Assembly: GCF_004770765.1 (NCBI RefSeq)
Contig: NZ_RQFK01000033.1
Span: forward strand, 62,001-126,000
Length of the DNA stretch: 64,000 nt
Origin: Leptospira noumeaensis
Lineage (GTDB): Bacteria > Spirochaetota > Leptospiria > Leptospirales > Leptospiraceae
Direction: 5' to 3'
A program made the position numbers and the translations under genes. Below, piece by piece: positions 45,822 through 54,282 of the stretch. A model generated the notes under the pieces. It was given only the letters and a program-made list of their open reading frames with translations. It ran no database searches and was not told where the DNA came from. How positions within the stretch are numbered: position 1 is the stretch's first letter; each line of letters opens with the position of its first letter.

Positions 45822-46202
45822 ATGGCATTCACGATTCGGTTCCGAGTTTGGGACAAACAAGAAAAAGAATTCTCTCAAAAAGGCTTTAGTTTAACCCTCG
45901 ATGGGAAACTTTTGAAATTTGGACAACCCATTACAAACGAAGACAATTATATAGTTAATAGTTTTACAGGTCTAAAAGACAAATACGACAAAGACCTATT
46001 TGAAGAAGACATCATAGAACATACTGTTGCGAAAGGGGGAAACCTCACTCAACATACAGGCATTATACGATACAATAATGAGCACGGGGCTTTTTATTTG
46101 GAAAACGGGCCACCTCTATTACAACTTTTTTCGATCAGAAAAGTTGGTAATCCCTATGAAAATCCCATTTTATTTGATTTGTATCTGAAAAGTAAATCTT
46201 GA
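45822..46202 (+). CDS. YopX-domain protein
   Basis: A 126-residue protein resembling the YopX fold (PF09643), usually found in prophages. It starts like the family, with Ile-Arg-Phe-Arg-Val-Trp-Asp-Lys. The central Ser-Phe-Thr-Gly-Leu-Lys-Asp-Lys and Leu-Phe-Glu-Glu-Asp-Ile-Ile-Glu match 'tGLkDknGkeIyegDiv', followed by a Thr-Gly-Ile-Ile-Arg-Tyr strand and the aromatic end segment. Function of YopX proteins is not known. No other phage gene is nearby. The start is ATG 45822. Its stop overlaps the TTG of the next gene. Confidence 0.78.
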   Translation: MAFTIRFRVWDKQEKEFSQKGFSLTLDGKLLKFGQPITNEDNYIVNSFTGLKDKYDKDLFEEDIIEHTVAKGGNLTQHTGIIRYNNEHGAFYLENGPPLLQLFSIRKVGNPYENPILFDLYLKSKS

Positions 46203-47677
46203 GATTTTTACTTTTATTTTTCCCATCTTTATTCCTAATCTATTCTCCTCTAAGTGCCAATCTCTTAGAGGATTATTGGAAGGCAGTCCAAAACACTAAG
46301 GAAAAATTCGATATCACTGACCATAGCCCCAAACGATTTAGTTTCCGATTTGGAGGCGAAATTCCTGGTGTATTACATAAAGAATCCTTAAACCATGAAA
46401 TCTTTTGGTTTTGCCAAAAGTATTTAGACAAATACCACGCAAACTACCCTTACCCAAGATTAAAACAAGACATCAGATCTCACCTAACAGAGTTATACGG
46501 AGATCCCGCACAAAATTTTTTAAGTGGAAAACTTTCTTTTTCCTGTTTTTCCGGTTGGAAGGATGGTAATTCCCTATTAAAGTTATCATTCTTTTTAAAT
46601 GAAAACGAATTTTTTCCTTATCGATGGGATTATTATGATTCGAAAGGGCAATTATTTTTAACTGAAGAAGATGAAACTAAAAATGGAAAAAAAGATAGTT
46701 TCACATATTACTCATCAGCTGGTTGCCCAAAAGAAATCACAAAAGATAAAAATGATTTTGGAGCTATGGATGAATGGTGGTATTATAAAAACTGCCAACT
46801 GATTCGAGTGGAATATGATTCCAACGAAAACGGATTTAGAGAAAGAATTTGTCATTACGAGAATGAAAAGGAATCTTATTGTGAAGGTGTGGGAGAAAAA
46901 GAAGAACGAGAAGCCACTCTCTTAGAATCCAATCATAAGTATCCTGAAGCCTTAAAGTTTTATCGTAAATCCTTATCCGAATACAAAAAGGAAGTATCCA
47001 TCGGTACTTCAAGAACCTGTTCCCTCTTAAAAAAGATTGCCAACATTGAGTATAACGAAAGAGACTTTCCTTCTTTTACCAAAACCTTAGATGAATTCTT
47101 TTCCTACAAAGTTTGTGAATCAGATTCTCTCGATGTCCTGATTTATAGATCCTATTATTATTTATACGTATTAGGGGATTATAAATCTGCCAGAGATAGT
47201 TATCAAAAAACAGCAGATATATATCGCAAAACCCATGGGGAAATCAGCCCGGAAATTTCTTTGAATTTAGCCTATTCACAATTTATGGACAAAGATCCTA
47301 GCGCCTGTTTGGTGAGCTTAGACAAACTAAATAGCCGTAGGCTCACTGCCTATCCACGATTTTTCCTCTTTTATTATCGGGGGTCTTGTGAACTTAGTCT
47401 TGGTCGTTACGAAGATGCTTATACAAATTTAAAAAGGGCCCAAATCCTGGGAGGAGAAAAAGAGTTTTTGCCTGTGGTTTATTATAAATTAGGAAGAGCC
47501 TCTTTTGCCACCCATCGGGAACAGGAAGGAAACCTTTGGACAAACCAAGCCTTACTCATTGATTTTGATTTGATAGAAAAAATGGACTCCGATCCCATTT
47601 TTGAATCATTCTTTCTTTCTCCTAATGGGAAATCACTCAAAAGAAAATATTACTTGAATAAACAGAAAAAAGAGTGA
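46199..47677 (+). CDS. Exported TPR protein, unknown function
   Basis: A 492-residue protein. A signal peptide (hydrophobic about 3-20, ending near Leu-Ser-Ala) precedes an N-terminal domain of about 220 residues with Trp-Tyr-Tyr and repeated Asp/Glu-Asn-Gly turns. The C-terminal half (about 245-470) consists of TPR-like helical pairs with Tyr-Pro-Glu-Ala-Leu-Lys-Phe-Tyr and Tyr-Glu-Asp-Ala-Tyr signatures. Probably a periplasmic scaffold. The start is a TTG that overlaps the YopX gene stop (TTGA), so translation is likely coupled. No specific role. Confidence 0.75.
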   Translation: MRFLLLFFPSLFLIYSPLSANLLEDYWKAVQNTKEKFDITDHSPKRFSFRFGGEIPGVLHKESLNHEIFWFCQKYLDKYHANYPYPRLKQDIRSHLTELYGDPAQNFLSGKLSFSCFSGWKDGNSLLKLSFFLNENEFFPYRWDYYDSKGQLFLTEEDETKNGKKDSFTYYSSAGCPKEITKDKNDFGAMDEWWYYKNCQLIRVEYDSNENGFRERICHYENEKESYCEGVGEKEEREATLLESNHKYPEALKFYRKSLSEYKKEVSIGTSRTCSLLKKIANIEYNERDFPSFTKTLDEFFSYKVCESDSLDVLIYRSYYYLYVLGDYKSARDSYQKTADIYRKTHGEISPEISLNLAYSQFMDKDPSACLVSLDKLNSRRLTAYPRFFLFYYRGSCELSLGRYEDAYTNLKRAQILGGEKEFLPVVYYKLGRASFATHREQEGNLWTNQALLIDFDLIEKMDSDPIFESFFLSPNGKSLKRKYYLNKQKKE

Positions 47678-47708
47678 TAGTCTGCTCCAACGGAGACTAA
47701 AACAATCA

Positions 47709-49583
47709 ATGAAAAATTTTACGACACTGAATGATGTTTTTTATTATGCCAATAGAGCTTATGGCTCCAAAGAGATGTTCTTTGGAAAGGATGCAGGAAA
47801 AAACTTTAAGGGTCGTACTTTTTCAGATATTTTTCATAAAGCAGAAAACCTAGCCCTCTCTCTTTTGCAAATGGGATTACAACCGGGAGACAAAGTGGGT
47901 CTTATGGCCGACAACCGAACCGAATGGGCCATTGCAGACATTGCTACTCTGTTAAACGGTTCAGTCAATGTCCCAAGAGGATCTGATTCCACTCCTCAAG
48001 AAATTGAATACATCCTCACCCACTCCGAAAGCAAATATTGTTTTGTCGAACATGAAAAACTTTATGATGCTCTAAAACCAATTCTTTCCAATACAAAGGT
48101 AGAAAAAGTAATCATCTTAGATCCTGGATACAAATCAAAAGATTCCCTGGCCATCGCAATGGAAACACTCATAGCGGATGGTGAATCACTACGAAAAAAC
48201 CTGCCATCCCTGGAACTTAGGTCTAAACAAGTAAAACCTGACGATCTTTTTACTATCATTTACACTTCCGGAACAACTGGAATGCCCAAAGGGGTAATGC
48301 TTTCTCACCAAAACATGGTGTACAATGTGGTCAAAGTTCCACCACGTGTCGGTTTAAAAAGTTCAGACAGAACTCTATCGATCCTCCCTGTCTGGCATAT
48401 ATTTGAACGTGCCATTGATTACGCCATCATTGCCGAAGGGGCCTCCATCGCTTATACAAACATTCGCGACTTAAGAGACGACTTTCAAAAAATCAAACCT
48501 AGTTTTATGGCTTCCGCGCCTAGGCTCTGGGAGAATCTTTACCTTGGCATCAAACAAAAGTTAGAGAAAGCACCAGAGAACAAAAGGAAACTTTTTGACT
48601 TTGCCTATGATATATGTAAAAAATTTAAGGATGGGCAAGATTACCTTGCTGGTAACAGACTTCTTACCAAAGAAGAATCACCATTTGAACGAGCAAAAAA
48701 TACAACAGTATCACTCGGTTATGTTTTGAACTTATTTTTACTCGCAAAAGTTTTGGATGGTCTTGTGTTTTCCAAAATCAGAGATGTTTTAGGAGGCCAA
48801 CTAACAGGAACGATTTCAGGTGGTGGTGCTCTTCCAGCCCATGTGGACGAATTCTTTAATGTCATAGGCATTCCTGTTTATGAAGGATATGGGATGACAG
48901 AATGTGCTCCTATTATTTCAGTTCGGTCTGTTGGTCAGGTCGTCCAAGGTTCAGTTGGAAAATGGCCCGACGGAACTGTGGTTAAAATTGTGAATGAACA
49001 AGGGGAATCCGTTCCCAAAGGAAAAATGGGAGTCATTCATATCAAAGGCCCTCAAGTCATGAAAGGATATTATAAAAATGAAGAAGCAACTTCGAAGACC
49101 ATCCATGATGGCTGGATGAATACTGGAGATTTGGGTTTTATATCTTTTAATGATACACTTTCCGTTCGTGGTCGAGTGAAGGACACCATCGTATTACTTG
49201 GTGGTGAAAACGTAGAACCAGTTCCGATAGAAAATTTACTATTGGAAAATGCACTCATCAACCAAGTAATAGTGGTGGGCCAAGATCAAAAATCGCTCAC
49301 AGCCCTTGTTTGGCCGGACAAAGACCGAATGGCAGAAGCGGGTCTCAAAGTCAAAGAAGGTGAAGACATAAACAACAATAAAGAAGTTAGGTTGTATTTT
49401 CAAAATATCATTAAAAAACAAATTTCTTCCGAAAATGGTTTCAAATCATTTGAAAAACTTTCCGACTTCCGGTTTTTGCCAAAAGCCATGGAAGTGGGAG
49501 AGGAACTGACAAATCTTTTCAAAATGAAACGAAATGTCATCCACGACAAATACAAAGATCTAATCAAATCCATGTATAATTAA
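47709..49583 (+). CDS. Long-chain fatty acid--CoA ligase
   Basis: A 624-residue AMP-forming acyl-CoA synthetase of the bacterial long-chain (FadD15-like) group. The ATP motif Tyr-Thr-Ser-Gly-Thr-Thr-Gly-Met-Pro-Lys-Gly is near residue 186, Gly-Tyr-Gly-Met-Thr-Glu is the central motif, Gly-Trp-Met-Asn-Thr-Gly-Asp follows, and Gly-Arg-Val-Lys-Asp-Thr-Ile lies in the hinge. Leptospires depend on exogenous long-chain fatty acids for carbon and energy, so such a ligase is central. The stop overlaps the pepN end by 4 bp in convergent orientation. Confidence 0.94.
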   Translation: MKNFTTLNDVFYYANRAYGSKEMFFGKDAGKNFKGRTFSDIFHKAENLALSLLQMGLQPGDKVGLMADNRTEWAIADIATLLNGSVNVPRGSDSTPQEIEYILTHSESKYCFVEHEKLYDALKPILSNTKVEKVIILDPGYKSKDSLAIAMETLIADGESLRKNLPSLELRSKQVKPDDLFTIIYTSGTTGMPKGVMLSHQNMVYNVVKVPPRVGLKSSDRTLSILPVWHIFERAIDYAIIAEGASIAYTNIRDLRDDFQKIKPSFMASAPRLWENLYLGIKQKLEKAPENKRKLFDFAYDICKKFKDGQDYLAGNRLLTKEESPFERAKNTTVSLGYVLNLFLLAKVLDGLVFSKIRDVLGGQLTGTISGGGALPAHVDEFFNVIGIPVYEGYGMTECAPIISVRSVGQVVQGSVGKWPDGTVVKIVNEQGESVPKGKMGVIHIKGPQVMKGYYKNEEATSKTIHDGWMNTGDLGFISFNDTLSVRGRVKDTIVLLGGENVEPVPIENLLLENALINQVIVVGQDQKSLTALVWPDKDRMAEAGLKVKEGEDINNNKEVRLYFQNIIKKQISSENGFKSFEKLSDFRFLPKAMEVGEELTNLFKMKRNVIHDKYKDLIKSMYN

Positions 49584-52156
49584 AGAGAATTTAAAATGGT
49601 TCCGACAATCTCTCCTAACTCTTTTGATAAGTTGGGGAGATTGGCGATCGATTCTAACTCTATTTTTGCAATTTTGGGAAGTTCTCCTTTTTGTTTGGAA
49701 ACAGGAGAAAACAGTTTTGTGAGGGCAGCCGCCATTTGTGGATTAATTTCATTCAAACGTTTGATCCTTTCTGCAATGAATTGATATCCACTTCCATCTT
49801 CTGCATGAAAACTGAGTGGGTTCCTAGCCAAACTAAAGTACAAAGCTCTAACTTTATTCGGATTACGGATGTTAAACTGTGGATGTTTTTCTAATTTTTC
49901 TGCTATTTTACTTCGATCCTCACCGGAAGCCACTTGGGCGGCAAACCAGACATCCAAAACCAAACCATCATGTTTCCATTTCTCAAAAAACAAACGCACT
50001 GAGTTTTCTTTTTCTTTCGAATCAATTTCCAACAAATATTTCATCGCGGAAACTTCTTCACTCATATGTTTCGCCTCCCGTTGTTCCATAACAGCCAGTT
50101 TTTCGAACTGGTTTTTTGGGTCATAAAGAAGGTAATACAGAGCTATATTTTTTAGTCTTCGTTTTCCGATTTCTTCTTTGGTTTGGATGGGAATGGTTTT
50201 TCGGTTCTCTTCAAATAAGATTTGGAACTGGCTTGTAAATTTAACAGCAATGGATTGGACTGCTTCTCTTCTTAAGGATGCAAGTTTTTGAAACTCATAA
50301 CAACCAATACTTTCACTAATCTGTGTTAAACCAGGAAATGAAAGATAAAAACTATGATATGTTTTATCCCAACCTCTGCCAAAAGAATCAGCTATGGTTT
50401 CTAAAATGGTAGAAAGATTTTCCCCTTTCCCTGAATCCAAAGACTTTCGAAACCAATCAAAAATCAAATTCTGAAAGGAAAAAAACCGGGAGACACCATC
50501 CGTTTCCATTTTAGCTAAAACAATGGTTTCTTCCTCTGTTTGTTTATAATCCAAACGAATGGGACTCGAGAGAGAACGAAAAAAGGAAACTATAGGTTTT
50601 GTTCCTTCCTGGTCTAAGGCGGAAACTCTGATTTGGTCCCTTTCCCCAACCATAATTCTTTTTTCCTCTTTTAGAAGAGATCCTTCTCTATTAAAAACAG
50701 CAAGAGAATTGGAATACACTAATGGATAGTCGTCGCCTCCCGTGTCAGTTAAGTCAAAAATCCATTCATTCGATTCTTTTGAAAAAGATTCTTTGACAGA
50801 AATAAGAGGAGTCCCACTTCTATGATACCAATTCCGAAGATTAGGAATGGAATGACCCGTAACCTCTTCCATCGAAGAAACAAACTCTTCAAAGGTAACA
50901 CCTTGTCCATCGTACTTAGAAAGATAATGTTTTAATCCTTTTTTAAATAGATCCCGGCCAATCAGTTCCGAAACCAAACGAATCACTTCTGCTCCTTTTT
51001 CATAAACAGTGACTGTATAAAAATTATTCATTTCTTTATATGATTTCGGAAGGATGGGATGAGACATTGGTCCCTGGTCTTCTGGAAATTGAAATTCCTT
51101 TAGAAATAAAACATCTTTGATGCGTTTGACCGCAGGGTCTGTCATATCTTCTGTAAACCATTGGTCTCGAAAAACGGTGAGCCCTTCTTTGAGAGTGAGG
51201 TTAAACCAATTTCGGAGTGTTACCCGGTTTCCTGTCCAGTTATGAAAGTATTCATGGGCAATAACAGCAAGGATCGCTTCAAAACTTTCGTCTGTTGCAG
51301 ATTTTTTATCAGCAAGCACTAGTTTGGCGTTAAATAGATTCAAACCTTTGTTTTCCATGGCCCCCATATTAAAATCTTCCACAGCCACAATCATAAAAAG
51401 ATCCAAATCATACTCTAATCCAAAAGTATCTTCATCCCACTTCATTGCCTTTTTCAAAGAATCAAAAGCAAAACCTACCTTCTCTTCATTTCCCTTTTCC
51501 ACAAAAATCTTTAGGGCAACTTCCCTTCCCGATTTTGTAATGAATGTATCTTTCGTTTCCTCGAGTTCTCCTGCAACAAGAGCAAACAGATACGATGGTT
51601 TTGGATAAGGGTCTTCCCAAATGACTTCCTTTTTTCCTTCCACCAATTGGCTTTCACCAACCAGATTTCCATTGGATAACATGACGGGAAAAAGAGAAGT
51701 ATCACCAGAAATGGTCACACGGAACTGCATCATATTATCTGGTCTATCAATCGAATAAACGATCTTACGAAACCCCTCCGGTTCATTTTGTGTGCAGAGC
51801 ATAGAACCAGATTTATACAATCCCTCCAAAGAAGTGTTCGTTGCAGGATTAATTCTATTTTCGACAATTAGTTTGAATTTGTCTTTGGGAGGATCAGGAA
51901 TTAGGATTCCTAAAGGCGTCACCTGATATTCATTGGGATCCAGAATGGCACCGTCAATGCGGATGGATAAAAAATCTAAGGACTCACCATTGAGAAACAA
52001 AGGTTCTTTTTCTGGTGTTTGGAGGACTACCTCATACTCCGCTCTAACAACGGTAAGGTGTAAATCTAAATCAAAACGCAACTCAACACTGGGGGTAAAC
52101 CAAGGGCTAGGTTTGTAGTCTTCCAGTTTATGGATAGGAGAGGAGGATGGAGTCAT
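49580..52156 (-). CDS. pepN: Aminopeptidase N (M1 family)
   Basis: An 858-residue M1 zinc aminopeptidase of the E. coli PepN type. The exopeptidase motif Gly-Ala-Met-Glu-Asn is followed by the zinc motif His-Glu-Tyr-Phe-His-Asn-Trp-Thr-Gly-Asn-Arg and the third ligand Glu in Leu-Lys-Glu-Gly-Leu-Thr-Val-Phe. The four-domain length is normal. No signal peptide, so cytoplasmic. It removes N-terminal residues from peptides, complementing ClpAP output and the POT transporter. Confidence 0.95.
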   Translation of the reverse strand: MTPSSSPIHKLEDYKPSPWFTPSVELRFDLDLHLTVVRAEYEVVLQTPEKEPLFLNGESLDFLSIRIDGAILDPNEYQVTPLGILIPDPPKDKFKLIVENRINPATNTSLEGLYKSGSMLCTQNEPEGFRKIVYSIDRPDNMMQFRVTISGDTSLFPVMLSNGNLVGESQLVEGKKEVIWEDPYPKPSYLFALVAGELEETKDTFITKSGREVALKIFVEKGNEEKVGFAFDSLKKAMKWDEDTFGLEYDLDLFMIVAVEDFNMGAMENKGLNLFNAKLVLADKKSATDESFEAILAVIAHEYFHNWTGNRVTLRNWFNLTLKEGLTVFRDQWFTEDMTDPAVKRIKDVLFLKEFQFPEDQGPMSHPILPKSYKEMNNFYTVTVYEKGAEVIRLVSELIGRDLFKKGLKHYLSKYDGQGVTFEEFVSSMEEVTGHSIPNLRNWYHRSGTPLISVKESFSKESNEWIFDLTDTGGDDYPLVYSNSLAVFNREGSLLKEEKRIMVGERDQIRVSALDQEGTKPIVSFFRSLSSPIRLDYKQTEEETIVLAKMETDGVSRFFSFQNLIFDWFRKSLDSGKGENLSTILETIADSFGRGWDKTYHSFYLSFPGLTQISESIGCYEFQKLASLRREAVQSIAVKFTSQFQILFEENRKTIPIQTKEEIGKRRLKNIALYYLLYDPKNQFEKLAVMEQREAKHMSEEVSAMKYLLEIDSKEKENSVRLFFEKWKHDGLVLDVWFAAQVASGEDRSKIAEKLEKHPQFNIRNPNKVRALYFSLARNPLSFHAEDGSGYQFIAERIKRLNEINPQMAAALTKLFSPVSKQKGELPKIAKIELESIANLPNLSKELGEIVGTILNSL

Positions 52157-52197
52157 CCTCCTTCTTTATGAGATGGGTAATCCCAGAAAAGTGAATT

Positions 52198-52467
52198 TTA
52201 ATTCTGTTTCTCTTTTCTTTTATCCTCAGCAAAAGTCACCTTTAGGTTCCTTCCATCGACAGGTTGGCCATTCATTTGCGTGACAGCTTCCTCTGCCTCT
52301 TCTGGATTAGCGTAAGTGATAAAAGCAAACCCTCTAAAATTACCAGTTTCGCGATCATGAATCATTTTCAGATCTTGAATTACTCCGTAAACGGAGAAAA
52401 TCTGGCGTATATTTTCTTCCTTAAGGGTAAACTTCAAATTACCCACATATATTTTATTAGAAACCAT
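52198..52467 (-). CDS. RNA-binding protein with one RRM
   Basis: An 89-residue single RNA-recognition-motif protein of the cyanobacterial/bacterial Rbp type. RNP2 is Ile-Tyr-Val-Gly-Asn-Leu near residue 6 and RNP1 is Arg-Gly-Phe-Ala-Phe-Ile-Thr-Tyr near 45; a Lys/Arg-rich tail ends the protein. The ATG at 52467 sits behind GAGGACAGGA. The gene is divergent from the EAL response regulator with about 144 bp between starts. Such proteins are often cold- or stress-regulated; no direct evidence here. Confidence 0.94.
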   Translation of the reverse strand: MVSNKIYVGNLKFTLKEENIRQIFSVYGVIQDLKMIHDRETGNFRGFAFITYANPEEAEEAVTQMNGQPVDGRNLKVTFAEDKRKEKQN

Positions 52468-52611
52468 TCCTGTCCTCGTAAAACGAAATGCACGCTCCAA
52501 ACTTCTTGGAACGGGTCGATTAGATACAATGGAAAGAAAATGTCAACATCAAATATTTCTTGCATATTCTTAAAGATGAGGATTATTTGTATCTCCTCTC
52601 TAGGTAGCCCT

Positions 52612-54282
52612 TTGAACGAAAAACCCTACATTCTTTGTATCGATGATGAATTCTTTATCCTCTGGAACCTGAAAGAACAATTAAAAAAAGTATTTGGGTC
52701 TAATTTCACGATTGAAACTGCCGAAAGCGCGGAGGCTGCCAAAGAGATTATGAAAGAAATTGAGGGTTCTTCCGCAGATTTAGCCGTTGTGATTTGTGAT
52801 CATGTAATGCCTGGCCAAAAGGGTGATGAATTTCTAATCGAAATGCAAGAAACCCATCCACGCACTAAAAAAATCATGTTAACGGGACAAGCACCGGCGC
52901 AAGCAATCGGAAATGCTCTCAACCACGGATGTTTGTATAGATACCTATCGAAACCTTGGGATGCCCATGATTTAGAACTCACCATCAAACAAGCCATTGA
53001 TGCCTACTTTCAGGAAAAATCTCTAGAGGAAAAAAACAAAGAACTGGCAGACACATTATATTTTCATAGAGATTCCAAATACCCTAACTTTGAATCTTTA
53101 GTGAAACAACTAAAAGGTGATGGCAGTTCCCAAATCCAATATTCCATCTTGTTGATTAAAATTGTGAGTTTCCCTAGTATCATCAAAACCTTTGGAATCG
53201 AAGTCTATCGCAAGATTTTTAAAAAACTGTTACAGCTCCTATCTGTTCATTTGCATAACGAAGAAAAAGTTTATCATATTTATTCCGATGAAATTGCAGT
53301 ACTTTCTAATTTGTCCGAAGGGGAACTCGTAGAAAAAATAAGCAGTTTTCGGATGATTTTAAAATCAGATGATTTGATTTTAGATGATGTTGGATTCCAT
53401 TTAGAATGTCGTTATTCTTCTGCTAACGGACAAGAAGATTGTTATTATAAAGCAAAACTAGCTTTGTTCCGAGCAGAAACACAAAGTTCTACAGACTTTG
53501 TTACTTATACGGATGATTTATCCACAGACCATCATTTACAGAATTTCCAATGGAGCCAAAAAATCCAAGCTGCCATTACCAACAAACAAATTGTTCCTTA
53601 CTTCCAAGGAATTTTAGACAACCAAACCAAACAAATACGGAAGTTTGAATGTTTAGCAAGGATCAAAGATAGGGATACCATCCTCACTCCCGATGTATTT
53701 TTAAAACTAGCAAAAGTGACTGGAAGCATCCGGATGATTGGTTTGCAGATGATTGATGAGTCTATGAATTATTTTTCTGACAAACCTTATGACTTTTCTA
53801 TCAACCTAACAGAATCAGAACTAGAATATAAAAGTTTTAGTAAATGGGTAGAGGCAAGATTATCTCATTATAAAATTGATGCCAAACGTGTGACCTTTGA
53901 AATTTTAGAGGACATTAGTTTTTCCGAAAACAAAAACAGCCTTTATACCATTCGAGATTTAAAAACCATTGGTTGTCAAATTGCCATTGATGATTTTGGG
54001 GTTCAGTATTCTAACCTAGCAAGACTTTTAGAAGTCGACCCAGATTACTTAAAAATTGATGGTCAGTTCATTAAAAACTTACCAGAAAATAAAACGGCTT
54101 ACCTACTCGTCCAAGGGATTGTGGAACTGGCACGTGGAATCGGAGCCAAAGTAGTGGCTGAATTTGTGGATCGCCCGGCCATTCAAGATATGATCGAAAC
54201 CTTGGGAATCGAATACTCCCAAGGATATTTATTTATGAAACCTTCGCCTGCTTTACCTGACTCAAGCAAATTACAGTTGTAA
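52612..54282 (+). CDS. Response regulator with EAL c-di-GMP phosphodiesterase domain
   Basis: About 556 residues. An N-terminal receiver domain (Asp11-Asp12, phospho-acceptor Asp63 in Ile-Cys-Asp-His-Val, Lys114 in Leu-Ser-Lys-Pro) is joined by a coiled coil to a middle domain (about 170-300) that looks like a degenerate GGDEF without the active motif, then an EAL domain from about 318. The signature Glu is in Glu-Cys-Leu (346-348) instead of Glu-Ala-Leu; the metal and catalytic residues in Ile-Asn-Leu-Thr-Glu, Glu-Ile-Leu-Glu-Asp, Ile-Asp-Asp-Phe-Gly and Leu-Lys-Ile-Asp remain, so hydrolysis of c-di-GMP is likely. The start is TTG 52612; ATG 52576 is the alternative. Confidence 0.86.
   Translation: MNEKPYILCIDDEFFILWNLKEQLKKVFGSNFTIETAESAEAAKEIMKEIEGSSADLAVVICDHVMPGQKGDEFLIEMQETHPRTKKIMLTGQAPAQAIGNALNHGCLYRYLSKPWDAHDLELTIKQAIDAYFQEKSLEEKNKELADTLYFHRDSKYPNFESLVKQLKGDGSSQIQYSILLIKIVSFPSIIKTFGIEVYRKIFKKLLQLLSVHLHNEEKVYHIYSDEIAVLSNLSEGELVEKISSFRMILKSDDLILDDVGFHLECRYSSANGQEDCYYKAKLALFRAETQSSTDFVTYTDDLSTDHHLQNFQWSQKIQAAITNKQIVPYFQGILDNQTKQIRKFECLARIKDRDTILTPDVFLKLAKVTGSIRMIGLQMIDESMNYFSDKPYDFSINLTESELEYKSFSKWVEARLSHYKIDAKRVTFEILEDISFSENKNSLYTIRDLKTIGCQIAIDDFGVQYSNLARLLEVDPDYLKIDGQFIKNLPENKTAYLLVQGIVELARGIGAKVVAEFVDRPAIQDMIETLGIEYSQGYLFMKPSPALPDSSKLQL

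Noticed and set aside
52264..52575. Long N-terminal extension of the receiver-EAL protein
   Set aside because: Lies antisense to the RRM gene, has no receiver-like features, and the receiver domain begins just after 52612.
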